From the NCBI RefSeq assembly GCF_034111725.1, contig NZ_JAWUWR010000085.1, positions 1 to 16,018 on the forward strand: a stretch of 16,018 nucleotides of DNA, in the 5' to 3' direction. The stretch's first letter is position 1, and each line of letters opens with the position of its first letter. Under the pieces are notes generated by a model. That model was not told where the DNA came from. It did no database searches and worked only from the letters and a program-made list of their open reading frames with translations. The DNA comes from Thalassolituus sp034111725 (GTDB lineage Bacteria; Pseudomonadota; Gammaproteobacteria; Pseudomonadales; Oceanobacteraceae). The position numbers were made by a program, and so were the translations under genes. This document shows positions 1 through 6,913 of the stretch, piece after piece.

Positions 1-1001
1 AAGGTGATGCCGGCTCTACGCGCTTCTTCCTAAGTCTTGAAGATAATCTAATGCGTATTTTTATGTCTGAGCGTATGCGCGGCATGATGCAAGCACTGGG
101 TATGAAAGATGGTGAGTCGATTGAACATCGCATGGTTACCAATGCGGTAGAAAAAGCGCAGCGTAAAGTGGAAGGCCGCAACTTCGATATTCGTAAGCAA
201 CTATTGGAATACGATGATGTAGCCAATGATCAGCGTCGTGTGGTTTATAACCAGCGTAATGATTTAATGGAAATGGGCGATATTTCCGAAATCATTAACA
301 GCATTCGTGGTGATGTGGTTACTGATGCAATGGATCAATTTATACCGCCGCAAAGTTTGGCTGAACAATGGGATATTGAAGGTTTAGAGCGCCATTTACG
401 CTCTGAATTTGATGTGCGATTACCTGTTCAGCAGTGGTTGGACGACGATAAAAAACTCTACGAAGAAACCCTTCGTGAGCGAATTTCGAAAGCTATCAGC
501 GAAGCTTATACAGAAAAAGAAGCCACGGTTGGTGCCGCGGCTATGCGCTCGTTTGAGCGTCAGGTTATGTTGCAGGTTCTGGATAATTTATGGAAAGAGC
601 ATTTGGCAACCATGGATCATCTACGTCAAGGTATTCACTTGCGTGGTTATGGCCAGAAAAACCCTAAGCAAGAGTACAAACGTGAATCGTTTGGCTTATT
701 CCAAGAGCTATTGAAAAATATCAAGCACGATACCATTCGCATTCTTTCGCACGTTAAGGTGCGCAAAGAAGAAGAGGTCCGTGAGTTAGAAGAAAAACGT
801 CGTGCTGAAGCAGCTGCTCAAGCGGCTCGCGCGAGTTATCAACATGAGGCGGCAACGGCAATTGAAGGTGACGGCGGCGATGACGCCGACGAGCAACCGG
901 CACAGCCGTACGTTCGTGATGAGCAAAAAGTTGGGCGCAATGACGAGTGTCCTTGTGGCTCAGGCAAAAAATTCAAACATTGTCATGGCAAATTGTCATA
1001 A
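1..1001 (+). CDS. secA: Protein translocase ATPase SecA, C-terminal part (5' end outside window)
   Basis: SecA is the ATPase motor that pushes unfolded preproteins through the SecYEG channel at the inner membrane. The reading frame is open from the first complete codon at position 3 (GDAGSTRFFLSLEDNLMRIF), so the ATG at 51 is internal and the gene begins upstream of the window. What is visible is the end of the second nucleotide-binding domain, the helical scaffold and wing region (QLLEYDDVANDQR; LWKEHLATMDHLRQGIHLR), a charged alanine-rich linker, and the C-terminal zinc-binding tail CPCGSGKKFKHCHG, which contacts SecB and lipids. By comparison with Escherichia coli SecA (901 residues) roughly the last third is present. 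The stop is TAA at 999-1001. argJ starts 16 bases later on the same strand, so co-transcription is likely. Confidence 0.97.
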   Translation, partial: GDAGSTRFFLSLEDNLMRIFMSERMRGMMQALGMKDGESIEHRMVTNAVEKAQRKVEGRNFDIRKQLLEYDDVANDQRRVVYNQRNDLMEMGDISEIINSIRGDVVTDAMDQFIPPQSLAEQWDIEGLERHLRSEFDVRLPVQQWLDDDKKLYEETLRERISKAISEAYTEKEATVGAAAMRSFERQVMLQVLDNLWKEHLATMDHLRQGIHLRGYGQKNPKQEYKRESFGLFQELLKNIKHDTIRILSHVKVRKEEEVRELEEKRRAEAAAQAARASYQHEAATAIEGDGGDDADEQPAQPYVRDEQKVGRNDECPCGSGKKFKHCHGKLS

Positions 1002-1017
1002 GGCGTAGCAAAAGAAA

Positions 1018-2235
1018 ATGGCTGTAAACTTCACTGTATTTGAAGACTTTCGCCCAGTAAAAGGGGTTCGTTTAGGTATCGCACAGGCGGCTGTGCGTTA
1101 TCCGAACCGTGACGACATGGTAATTTTAGAATTGGCCCCAGGTAGCAGTGTGGCGGGTGTATTCACCACTAACTCCTTTTGCGCAGCACCAGTTCAGCTA
1201 TGTCGTAAACATATGGCGGCAACATCTGCGCGTTATATGTTGATTAACACAGGCAATGCTAACGCTGGCACGGGTCCTTCAGGCTTCCGCAACGCAGAAG
1301 TGAGCTGCGATATGCTGGCAAAAGCGACTGGGGTTACGTCACAAGAGATCTTACCGTTTTCTACTGGTGTGATTGGTGAGCCATTAAATATGGCAGCGTT
1401 TGAACGCGGTATTCCTGCGGCATTAGAAAATTTGGCAGAAGATAATTGGGCTCGTGCTGCTAAAGGCATCATGACCACAGATACATTGCCTAAAGGCTAT
1501 AGCCGTGAAATTAGTATCGAAGGTAAAGCTGTAACAATCACGGGGATTTCCAAAGGCGCCGGCATGATTATGCCGAACATGGCCACCATGTTGGGTTATA
1601 TCGCAACGGATGCTGGTGTAAGCCAAGATTTGTTGCAGCAATGGTGTAAAGAGTTTGCCGATTGTTCGTTTAATCGCATCACTATTGATGGCGACACTTC
1701 GACCAACGATTCCTGCATGCTGATTGCAACGGGCCAGAGTGGTCTAGTGATCGACGATGCGAACAGTGCTGCGGCGCTAGAGTTGTACACTGTGTTGAAA
1801 GAAGCCTTCCAACTTTTGGCACAAGCCATCGTTCGTGACGGTGAAGGTGCGACTAAGTTTGTGACTATCCAAGTTGATCAAGCGGCTAGTCAGAAAGAAG
1901 CATTGGATGTTGCCTATACCGTAGCGCACTCGCCTCTGGTAAAAACTGCTATGTTTGCTTCCGATGCTAACTGGGGTCGTATTTTGGCTGCAGTAGGTCG
2001 TTCTGGTGTTCAGAACTTCGATCTTGATCGTGTGCAGATTTATATCGAAGACGTGCAAATCGTTCAGGATGGCGGGCGTTGCGATAGTTATACGGAGGCT
2101 GCTGGTGCTGCTGTATTTAAACAGTCGGAGTTTACCGTTCGTATTATCTTGGGTCGCGGTGATGTGACAGAAGCTTTGTGGACAACGGACTTGTCGCACG
2201 AATACGTAACGATTAACGCCAACTACCGTTCGTAA
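1018..2235 (+). CDS. argJ: Bifunctional glutamate N-acetyltransferase / amino-acid acetyltransferase ArgJ
   Basis: ArgJ acts in the cyclic route of arginine synthesis in the cytoplasm. It moves the acetyl group from N-acetylornithine to glutamate, and in bifunctional members also makes N-acetylglutamate from acetyl-CoA. The 405-residue length fits the family. The precursor cleaves itself before a conserved threonine inside KGAGMIMPNMATMLGYIATD; by counting, the cut falls between Ala189 and Thr190, and Thr190 becomes the nucleophile of the beta chain. Other family motifs are NTGNANAGTG near residue 77 and SDANWGRILAAVGRSG near 314. The start has only a poor purine-rich ribosome site (AAAAGAAA). 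The secA-argJ-mutT order is familiar from Pseudomonas relatives. The stop overlaps the next start by one base (TAATG at 2233-2237), which implies translational coupling. Whether this copy is bifunctional or only recycles acetyl groups cannot be read from sequence alone. Confidence 0.96.
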   Translation: MAVNFTVFEDFRPVKGVRLGIAQAAVRYPNRDDMVILELAPGSSVAGVFTTNSFCAAPVQLCRKHMAATSARYMLINTGNANAGTGPSGFRNAEVSCDMLAKATGVTSQEILPFSTGVIGEPLNMAAFERGIPAALENLAEDNWARAAKGIMTTDTLPKGYSREISIEGKAVTITGISKGAGMIMPNMATMLGYIATDAGVSQDLLQQWCKEFADCSFNRITIDGDTSTNDSCMLIATGQSGLVIDDANSAAALELYTVLKEAFQLLAQAIVRDGEGATKFVTIQVDQAASQKEALDVAYTVAHSPLVKTAMFASDANWGRILAAVGRSGVQNFDLDRVQIYIEDVQIVQDGGRCDSYTEAAGAAVFKQSEFTVRIILGRGDVTEALWTTDLSHEYVTINANYRS

Positions 2236-2654
2236 TGAAGCAAGTTCACGTAGCCGTTGCTGTTGTGGTGGTGAACGATCAAGATGTTTTGATCGCACGC
2301 CGCCCTGACGATAAACATCAGGGTGGTCGTTGGGAATTTCCTGGCGGTAAAGTGGAAGCGGATGAATCCGTGGAAGGAGCCTTGGTACGTGAGCTCGACG
2401 AAGAAGTGGCACTGCCTGTTGCGCAAAGTGCCATTACTTCTTTAATGAAGATCCCATTCGAATATCCAGACAAGCACGTATTGCTAGATGTCTGCTGGGT
2501 CGAAGCCAATATGAACGATGCATTGCTCGCACATGGCGCTGAAGGTCAAGAAGTGCGCTGGGTTCATTATTCGCGCTTAAACGAGTTTACCTTTCCCGAT
2601 GCCAATCAACCCATAGTGGTGGCTATTCAGCAGCGTTTAGACGCACTTAACTAA
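2235..2654 (+). CDS. mutT: MutT-like Nudix hydrolase (probable 8-oxo-dGTP diphosphatase)
   Basis: This 139-residue protein has the compact single-domain size of MutT, which removes mutagenic 8-oxo-dGTP from the nucleotide pool. The Nudix box runs from Gly38 to Leu60: G-x5-E44-x7-R52-E53-L-D-E56-E57-V-A-L, preceded by GRWEFPGGK. The metal-binding glutamates are all present. The glycine usually found two residues after the EE pair is alanine here (Ala59). Many Pseudomonas genes at this locus carry an extra thiamine-phosphate-synthase-like domain; this one stops after the Nudix domain. Its ATG overlaps the argJ stop, so it is probably translated by coupling from the argJ message. The gene converges on the DUF6164 gene 27 bases downstream, and I see no clear terminator hairpin in that gap. 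MutT is the best guess from size and box, but substrate assignment in Nudix proteins from sequence is uncertain. Confidence 0.88.
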   Translation: MKQVHVAVAVVVVNDQDVLIARRPDDKHQGGRWEFPGGKVEADESVEGALVRELDEEVALPVAQSAITSLMKIPFEYPDKHVLLDVCWVEANMNDALLAHGAEGQEVRWVHYSRLNEFTFPDANQPIVVAIQQRLDALN

Positions 2655-2681
2655 TCGAATGATTGTGCTGTTAGGCCTGAA

Positions 2682-3023
2682 TTATTTAAACACCGTTAGA
2701 AATGGTCCAATCGTTAACCCTATTACTGCTGCTACGGCAATTAACGTGAGCAGGGCATTGGCCGGTTTGCGTCCAATTCGCTCACCTATGGTCTCGTGTG
2801 GCTCGGCTCTGATCTTTTCGTAACGTATTTGCTGGTATGTATCAATAATCGCACGAGCGGCCTCATATTCGCTTTCATAGCGTATCCAGATGGCAGCGAC
2901 CGATAATCCCCAACGCCCTGCATGTGTTTCGTATACCGATAAGTCGGCTTCTGCGAGTAAAGTGCGAACATCCTCAGCTTCGTCGTTAGTGACGCCGTTT
3001 AAACGAAAGAGCAATTTAGCCAT
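2682..3023 (-). CDS. DUF6164-type small membrane protein, function unknown
   Basis: A 113-residue protein starting MAKLLFRLNGVTNDEAEDVRTLLAEADL. It resembles the DUF6164 family of short gammaproteobacterial proteins of unknown role; this is recognised from the N-terminal pattern and from the motif ETHAGRWGLSVAAIWIR around residues 32-48. The first 75 or so residues look like a small soluble alpha/beta domain. A short basic stretch (GERIGRKP) then leads into one hydrophobic segment at about residues 88-110 (ALLTLIAVAAVIGLTIGPFL), a likely C-terminal membrane anchor with the domain in the cytoplasm. It is a single-gene unit convergent with mutT. A strong terminator lies just upstream of it on the same strand (3071-3104), so its own promoter should lie in the 48 bases between that terminator and the ATG, but I could not define one convincingly. 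Confidence 0.8.
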   Translation of the reverse strand: MAKLLFRLNGVTNDEAEDVRTLLAEADLSVYETHAGRWGLSVAAIWIRYESEYEAARAIIDTYQQIRYEKIRAEPHETIGERIGRKPANALLTLIAVAAVIGLTIGPFLTVFK

Positions 3024-3070
3024 GTGAGATTAGTTTCAATAAAGTAGCTGCTTAGTGTAACTGGCTAGGC

Positions 3071-3104
3071 AAAAAAAAACCGCAACGGAAGTTCTCCGTT
3101 GCGG
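3071..3104 (-). terminator. Strong rho-independent terminator, minus-strand orientation
   Basis: A perfect 10-bp stem (CCGCAACGGA at 3080-3089, TCCGTTGCGG at 3095-3104) with a 5-base loop. On the minus strand it is followed by nine T residues (the A run at 3071-3079). It therefore ends leftward transcription just before the DUF6164 gene. No annotated minus-strand gene ends here: the nearest upstream one, lnt, ends about 970 bases away on the far side of an opposing gene. This suggests either long antisense readthrough from lnt or a short non-coding transcript. Confidence 0.9.
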
Positions 3105-3142
3105 CCGAATAGTGTGCATTCTCAAAATTGGATAAACCAATA
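3071..3142 (-). ncRNA. Candidate small RNA, about 70 nt (minus strand)
   Basis: Inferred from signals only. On the minus strand a -35-like TTGCAT (3172-3177) and a -10-like TAGTAT (3149-3154) are 17 bases apart, predicting a start near 3142. The transcript would hold a small hairpin (ATTGG / CCAAT, + strand 3127-3141) followed by four T residues, a linker, and the strong terminator hairpin with nine T residues ending at 3071. Two hairpins and a long U-tail are typical of Hfq-type small RNAs. The promoter match is weak, so the RNA could instead be the tail of a longer antisense transcript. I recognise no known RNA family. Confidence 0.3.
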
Positions 3143-3144
3143 GC

Positions 3145-3153
3145 TGGTATACT
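3145..3153 (+). promoter_or_regulatory. Extended -10 promoter reading toward the FadR-like regulator
   Basis: TGGTATACT matches the extended -10 pattern TGnTATAAT with one mismatch. No good -35 is seen at 17 bases, though TTGGAT at 3128-3133 is close. The predicted start is near 3160, about 128 bases before the preferred ATG at 3288. The same bases form part of the minus-strand -10 candidate, so the site could serve divergent transcripts. Confidence 0.5.
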
Positions 3154-3172
3154 ACTGTCTATCTAGAGTGTA

Positions 3173-3247
3173 TGCAAGGCTCTTGTACGTTTTTTGTCTA
3201 ATGCCACTGGGTAATCCCATCGGTGGCTTGCGCTAGACGATTTTTTT
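3173..3247 (+). terminator. Tandem hairpin plus T-tract structures upstream of regulator (attenuator or small-RNA end)
   Basis: Two hairpins each run into T residues on the + strand. The first is TGCAAG / CTTGTA (3173-3187, one G-T pair) followed by six T at 3190-3195. The second is longer and interrupted: GTCTA, GCCAC and TGGG at 3196-3210 pair with CCCA, GTGGC and TAGAC at 3216-3238 around a TAAT loop, followed by seven T at 3241-3247. No + strand gene ends nearby, so these fit either an attenuator in the regulator leader or the terminator of an approximately 85-nt RNA started at the extended -10 site. Confidence 0.45.
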
Positions 3248-3287
3248 GGCGAGACTCAACCAAGATTCCACCTTAAACATTACAAGA

Positions 3288-4082
3288 ATGACAAAAATAC
3301 TGCCCGATCAGGTTGCTGATCTTATTATATCGCTTATTTTCATCCGTGATTTAAAATCAGGGGACAAATTACCCCCAGAGCGCAAGTTTGCCGAGCAGCT
3401 CGGGGTCGATCGCACCTCTTTGCGCATGGCACTGCGCACGCTAGGTCGTATGAATATTATTCATAGTGTGCAAGGTTCAGGTATCCGCATTGGGGATATT
3501 GAGCAAGATGCCGGTCTCGACTTTCTTGATAACTTATACCGTATTCCCGAATTAGAATTGGGTGGACGCTTGCTGATATCCGGTTTGGAAATGTTTAATC
3601 AAGCCGTGCCAATGGGGATGCGTTTAGCCGTGTTAAGGCGTCTAGAAACGGGTCTTTCCGCAGAGAATGGACGCACAGCTAGCTTGGTAAAAGAGATGTA
3701 TATCGCTGTGAATAGAGGGGTCGATCTTAAAACATTAGCTCGGTTGGAAGTTGATGTGACCGATAGTTTAATGGCTGCTAGCGATAACCTGGTGCTAAAA
3801 GCATCCTCAACCAGCTCACGTCGAATTCGCTTATTACTAACAGAAAAATTATTTGAATTAATTGATGTTAAGGCACATTTAAATCATCAACATAAGTTGT
3901 TGCAGACGGCACGAGAAGAGGGTGTCGATGTTGAATTAATGATTAGTAATTATTTGGATTACATGTCCAAGCTAACTCAGCCATTGCGTCAGCATTTAGC
4001 AACATTGCCACCAGAGCCACGACTAATTTCTTCGCCATTAAAAAATGACTTAAATATAACCAGTATGAAGCAGTTGCTATAA
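3288..4082 (+). CDS. FadR-like GntR-family transcriptional regulator
   Basis: With the ATG at 3288 the protein is 264 residues. The N-terminal winged helix-turn-helix spans about residues 5-68 (SGDKLPPERKFAEQLGVDRT, then SLRMALRTLGRMNIIHSVQGSG), the signature of GntR-family DNA-binding proteins. The remaining helical C-terminal part recalls the acyl-CoA-binding domain of FadR more than a metal-binding FCD domain, since I see no clear histidine set. A longer reading from TTG at 3246 is possible, but that codon sits inside the T-tract of a terminator-like hairpin with no Shine-Dalgarno. The ATG also lacks a good Shine-Dalgarno, so translation may be weak or regulated. The stop overlaps the convergent lnt stop by 6 bases. 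A fatty-acid or organic-acid ligand is only a family-level guess; I would not name it fadR. Confidence 0.8.
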   Translation: MTKILPDQVADLIISLIFIRDLKSGDKLPPERKFAEQLGVDRTSLRMALRTLGRMNIIHSVQGSGIRIGDIEQDAGLDFLDNLYRIPELELGGRLLISGLEMFNQAVPMGMRLAVLRRLETGLSAENGRTASLVKEMYIAVNRGVDLKTLARLEVDVTDSLMAASDNLVLKASSTSSRRIRLLLTEKLFELIDVKAHLNHQHKLLQTAREEGVDVELMISNYLDYMSKLTQPLRQHLATLPPEPRLISSPLKNDLNITSMKQLL

Positions 4083-5591
4083 TTTCTTGAGATGGCGACG
4101 TTGCCACATGGCTACAATTGTAATGACAAATGCAAGCCCCAAAATTGGCCAAATTCCCCATAGCATATAAGGTGTGATGCCACTCCGGCGCTGAGCAGTA
4201 CCCGTTAAAACACCTTCAGAATTAACGGGTATGCGTTCAACAAAATGGCCGCGCTCGTCAACCAGTGCGGTGATACCGGTATTGGTTGAACGCAAAATGT
4301 AGCGTTGGGTCTCAAGGGCACGCATACGTACTAATGCCATATGTTGTTTCGGCCCCAATGAATCACCAAACCAAGCGTCATTACTAACGGTAACGAGTAA
4401 ATCAGCTTCTTTGGCATTGTGTGCAACCAAATCGGCGTAAGCAATTTCATAGCAAATAAAAGGAGCAATAAGCGCTAACTCTTCATTGCCATCATCACTG
4501 GTGATCGGAACTAACAATAGTGGTTGATCAGACTCACCTTCGAGAAAACTAGACATATCTAAATCGAAAAAGGGTATCCAACCTCGAATTAACTTTTCCA
4601 GCGGTACGTATTCACCAAAAGGCACCAGTCGTTGTTTGTGATAAATTCCGCTACCAGCACCAAAGGCAGTGACGCTGTTATGAAATTCACCGGCAAGTGC
4701 TGTACCTGATGCATAACGATAAGGAATGCCCGTGACAATGGTGCTGCCTTGATCGCTTGCTTCATCGGCAAGTCGCTTCATGTGTGGGCGGTACTGATCG
4801 AGAAATAACGTAATTGCCGTTTCTGGCCACAAAATAAGATCAGTGCCGAGTAATGGCTCACTCGCGTTTTGATATTTCTCGATCGTCGGAAGAATTTCTT
4901 CGCGTAACCATTTATCGTTCTGATTCACGTTGCCTTGCACTGCGGCGACGGTCATGGTGCCTTCTATTTTCGTCCATTCAATACTTTGCAGTACCAAGCC
5001 AACTGGCCATAACGAGAGAATTAATAAAAATAATGGCTTACGTTGACGCAGCGCCTCAAGTGTCATAGTGACGGTTAACACCACGATAAAAGAAATACCA
5101 TAGCTTCCTATTATGGGTGCCCATCCCGATAGCCAAGTATCGACATGGCCTTCTCCAGCAAATAGCCACGGGAAACCAGTAAAAAACCAACTTCGAAACC
5201 ATTCATGCATTAACCAAAATGCGGGTAACGTCAGCCAAGCAAGCGTTTTACCGGTTAAATACTGACGCAGTGCAAACCAAACGGCGGGCAATAAGCCTAA
5301 AAAAGCGGCGAAAATACCAACCATAGGAACGGCTAACCAAATAGGGGTCCCACCGAAGCTATGTATTGATACATAAATCCAAGACACCCCAGTGGCAAAT
5401 TGTCCAAAACTGTAACACCAGCCAATAGTAAATGCCTGACGGGTTGTATTTGCAGCAGGAAATGCGAGTGCCAAACCGGCAATACTTAACAGCTGGATTG
5501 GCCACCAAAATAAAGGGGCTAGTGCTAGCGGAAAAATCGCCCCAGAGACTAGGGCGATAATGTAGGAAAGACGTAAACCGAAAGTCGGCAC
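4077..5591 (-). CDS. lnt: Apolipoprotein N-acyltransferase Lnt
   Basis: Lnt is the last enzyme of lipoprotein maturation. In the inner membrane it moves a fatty acyl chain from phospholipid to the N-terminal cysteine of apolipoproteins, allowing Lol export. The protein is 504 residues, normal for the family. About residues 1-205 hold the multiple hydrophobic membrane segments; the periplasmic carbon-nitrogen-hydrolase domain covers about 212-475; a last membrane segment follows near 478-496. The catalytic triad is visible as Glu257 (ILWPETA), Lys319 (YHKQRLVPFGEYVP) and Cys380 (PFICYE). The start is GTG at 5591, 3 bases after the corC stop, with GAAG upstream as a weak ribosome site. It is the last gene of the miaB-phoH-ybeY-corC-lnt cluster. 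No terminator follows; the message would run into the antisense of the FadR-like gene. The lipoprotein at 9939-10871 is one likely substrate. Confidence 0.96.
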   Translation of the reverse strand: MPTFGLRLSYIIALVSGAIFPLALAPLFWWPIQLLSIAGLALAFPAANTTRQAFTIGWCYSFGQFATGVSWIYVSIHSFGGTPIWLAVPMVGIFAAFLGLLPAVWFALRQYLTGKTLAWLTLPAFWLMHEWFRSWFFTGFPWLFAGEGHVDTWLSGWAPIIGSYGISFIVVLTVTMTLEALRQRKPLFLLILSLWPVGLVLQSIEWTKIEGTMTVAAVQGNVNQNDKWLREEILPTIEKYQNASEPLLGTDLILWPETAITLFLDQYRPHMKRLADEASDQGSTIVTGIPYRYASGTALAGEFHNSVTAFGAGSGIYHKQRLVPFGEYVPLEKLIRGWIPFFDLDMSSFLEGESDQPLLLVPITSDDGNEELALIAPFICYEIAYADLVAHNAKEADLLVTVSNDAWFGDSLGPKQHMALVRMRALETQRYILRSTNTGITALVDERGHFVERIPVNSEGVLTGTAQRRSGITPYMLWGIWPILGLAFVITIVAMWQRRHLKKL

Positions 5592-5594
5592 TGG

Positions 5595-6440
5595 CTATTC
5601 TTCGCCCGCGGGCGTGACCTCAAGCAAATTAATCTGACGACTGGTGCCGTTAATAACACGAAATATCCAAGCATCAATGCGTATGGTTTCGTTACACTCG
5701 GGTACACGACCAAAATGGTGTGCAACGATTCCACCGATGGTGTCGAAGTCTTCATCAGGAAAGCGTGTTTTAAAATGTTCGTTAAAGTCACTTAATGGGG
5801 TAAGTGCTTTCACTACGGTAATACCGGGCTCGACCTCTTTGATCAGGCTATCTTCTTCGTCAAAGTCGTGTTCATCTTCAATATCACCAACAATTTGTTC
5901 CAGTACATCTTCGATGGTTACTAAGCCTGCAACACCACCAAATTCATCGACCACAATAGCCATATGATTACGGGTTGCGCGGAATGCACGCAGGAGCACG
6001 TTGAGGCGTTTACTCTCCGGTACAAATGTTGTTGGTCGTAAAACGTCTTTCAGGCGGAAATCTTCACAATCATTTTTTAGCACCAAAGGCAGTAGGTCTT
6101 TGGCTAATAAAATACCGACGACTTCATCTTGGCCTTCACCCATAACCGGAAAGCGCGAGTGAGCGGATTCGATGATGCTAGGAAGATAATTCTTGATGGA
6201 TTCGCTGACATTGATGGAAATCATCTGCGAGCGCGGGATCATAATGTCGCGCACCTGCATTTCGGATACTTGCAAAGCACCCTCGAGGATATTCAGGGTC
6301 TCGCTATCGACAATGCTGCGCTCGGCAGCCTCACGAACTATGTTTTTGATGTCTTGCCGGTTTCTTGGGTCGTCCGAGAATACATCGGTGATTCGCTCCA
6401 GCCAGCTTCTTGGCTGGCTGCTCGATCGGTCTTCGCTCAT
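5595..6440 (-). CDS. corC: CorC/HlyC-family CBS-domain protein (YbeX)
   Basis: A 281-residue soluble protein of the YbeX/CorC type, linked by family knowledge to magnesium and cobalt homeostasis and, in E. coli, to ribosome metabolism together with YbeY. It lacks the N-terminal membrane DUF21 domain of longer relatives, as E. coli YbeX does. A CBS pair spans about residues 66-185 (VRDIMIPRSQMISINV; VVDEFGGVAGLVTIEDVLEQ), probably binding adenine nucleotides. The C-terminal CorC_HlyC domain runs from about 200 to 277 (FDTIGGIVAHHFGRVPECNE). The ATG overlaps the ybeY stop (ATGA). The stop is TAG, 3 bases before lnt. A perfect 7-bp hairpin occurs in codons about 8-15 (6398-6417) and could influence initiation. 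Confidence 0.94.
   Translation of the reverse strand: MSEDRSSSQPRSWLERITDVFSDDPRNRQDIKNIVREAAERSIVDSETLNILEGALQVSEMQVRDIMIPRSQMISINVSESIKNYLPSIIESAHSRFPVMGEGQDEVVGILLAKDLLPLVLKNDCEDFRLKDVLRPTTFVPESKRLNVLLRAFRATRNHMAIVVDEFGGVAGLVTIEDVLEQIVGDIEDEHDFDEEDSLIKEVEPGITVVKALTPLSDFNEHFKTRFPDEDFDTIGGIVAHHFGRVPECNETIRIDAWIFRVINGTSRQINLLEVTPAGEE
6398..6417 (-). other. Hairpin in the first codons of corC
   Basis: CCAGCCA (6398-6404) and TGGCTGG (6411-6417) form a perfect 7-bp inverted repeat around a 6-base loop, 23 to 42 bases inside the corC coding sequence. In the message it would form a stable GC-rich stem just after the start codon, in a gene whose start depends on coupling with ybeY. It may be only a by-product of the Ser-Trp-Leu-Glu codons. 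Confidence 0.4.
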
Positions 6441-6913
6441 GTTGCCTCATTTAAGTAAGGATCGGGATATCCCAGGTTACCGAGTATTTGCCGTTCTAGG
6501 CCTTCCATTAACTCGGCATCGTCGTCATTTATATGGTCGTAGCCGAGCAAATGCAAGCAGCCATGAACAACCATATGAGCCCAATGGGCTTCTAGTGTCT
6601 TGTTTTGTTCTTCCGCTTCGTGCTTGACCACTTCGGTACAAATGATCAAATCACCCAGAAGTTCGATAGGAACTTGCGGCGGAGCTTCAAATGGGAAAGA
6701 CAGCACATTGGTTGGCTTATCTTTACCGCGGTATTCATGATTGAGCGTTTGGCTTTCTTCTTCGCTGACTAATCGAACAGTTAGCTCAGGGTTTTCAAAA
6801 TCGGTACGATTGGCAATGGCCGCTTCAGCCCAGTGGTGAAACTGCTCGTCACTAGGAAGCTCAGGGCTGTCTTCTAAATCATCGCCAAGTTGTACATCAA
6901 GCTGCAGCATCAT
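6437..6913 (-). CDS. ybeY: Endoribonuclease YbeY (16S rRNA maturation)
   Basis: YbeY is a small zinc-dependent single-strand endoribonuclease involved in 16S rRNA 3'-end maturation, late 70S quality control and stress survival. The protein is 158 residues, the usual length. The zinc site is clear: His117, His121 and His127 within VVHGCLHLLGYDH (H-x3-H-x5-H). The upstream motif RGKDKPTNVLSFPFE (residues 62-76) is also characteristic, with the conserved Arg62. The start at 6913 gives Met-Met and a 4-base overlap with the phoH stop; the second ATG at 6910 is an equal alternative. The downstream overlap with corC is also 4 bases, so phoH, ybeY and corC are probably translationally coupled. The N-terminal 25 residues are notably acidic. 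Confidence 0.96.
   Translation of the reverse strand: MMLQLDVQLGDDLEDSPELPSDEQFHHWAEAAIANRTDFENPELTVRLVSEEESQTLNHEYRGKDKPTNVLSFPFEAPPQVPIELLGDLIICTEVVKHEAEEQNKTLEAHWAHMVVHGCLHLLGYDHINDDDAELMEGLERQILGNLGYPDPYLNEAT

Noticed and set aside
1777..2412. A 211-codon minus-strand open frame across the end of argJ and start of mutT
   Set aside because: It lies entirely opposite two well-supported genes, reads as a low-complexity non-protein-like sequence, and has no family resemblance or ribosome site.
3246..3287. 14-residue N-terminal extension of the FadR-like regulator from TTG
   Set aside because: The TTG is formed by the last bases of a terminator T-tract, with no ribosome site, and the winged-helix domain is complete from the ATG at 3288.
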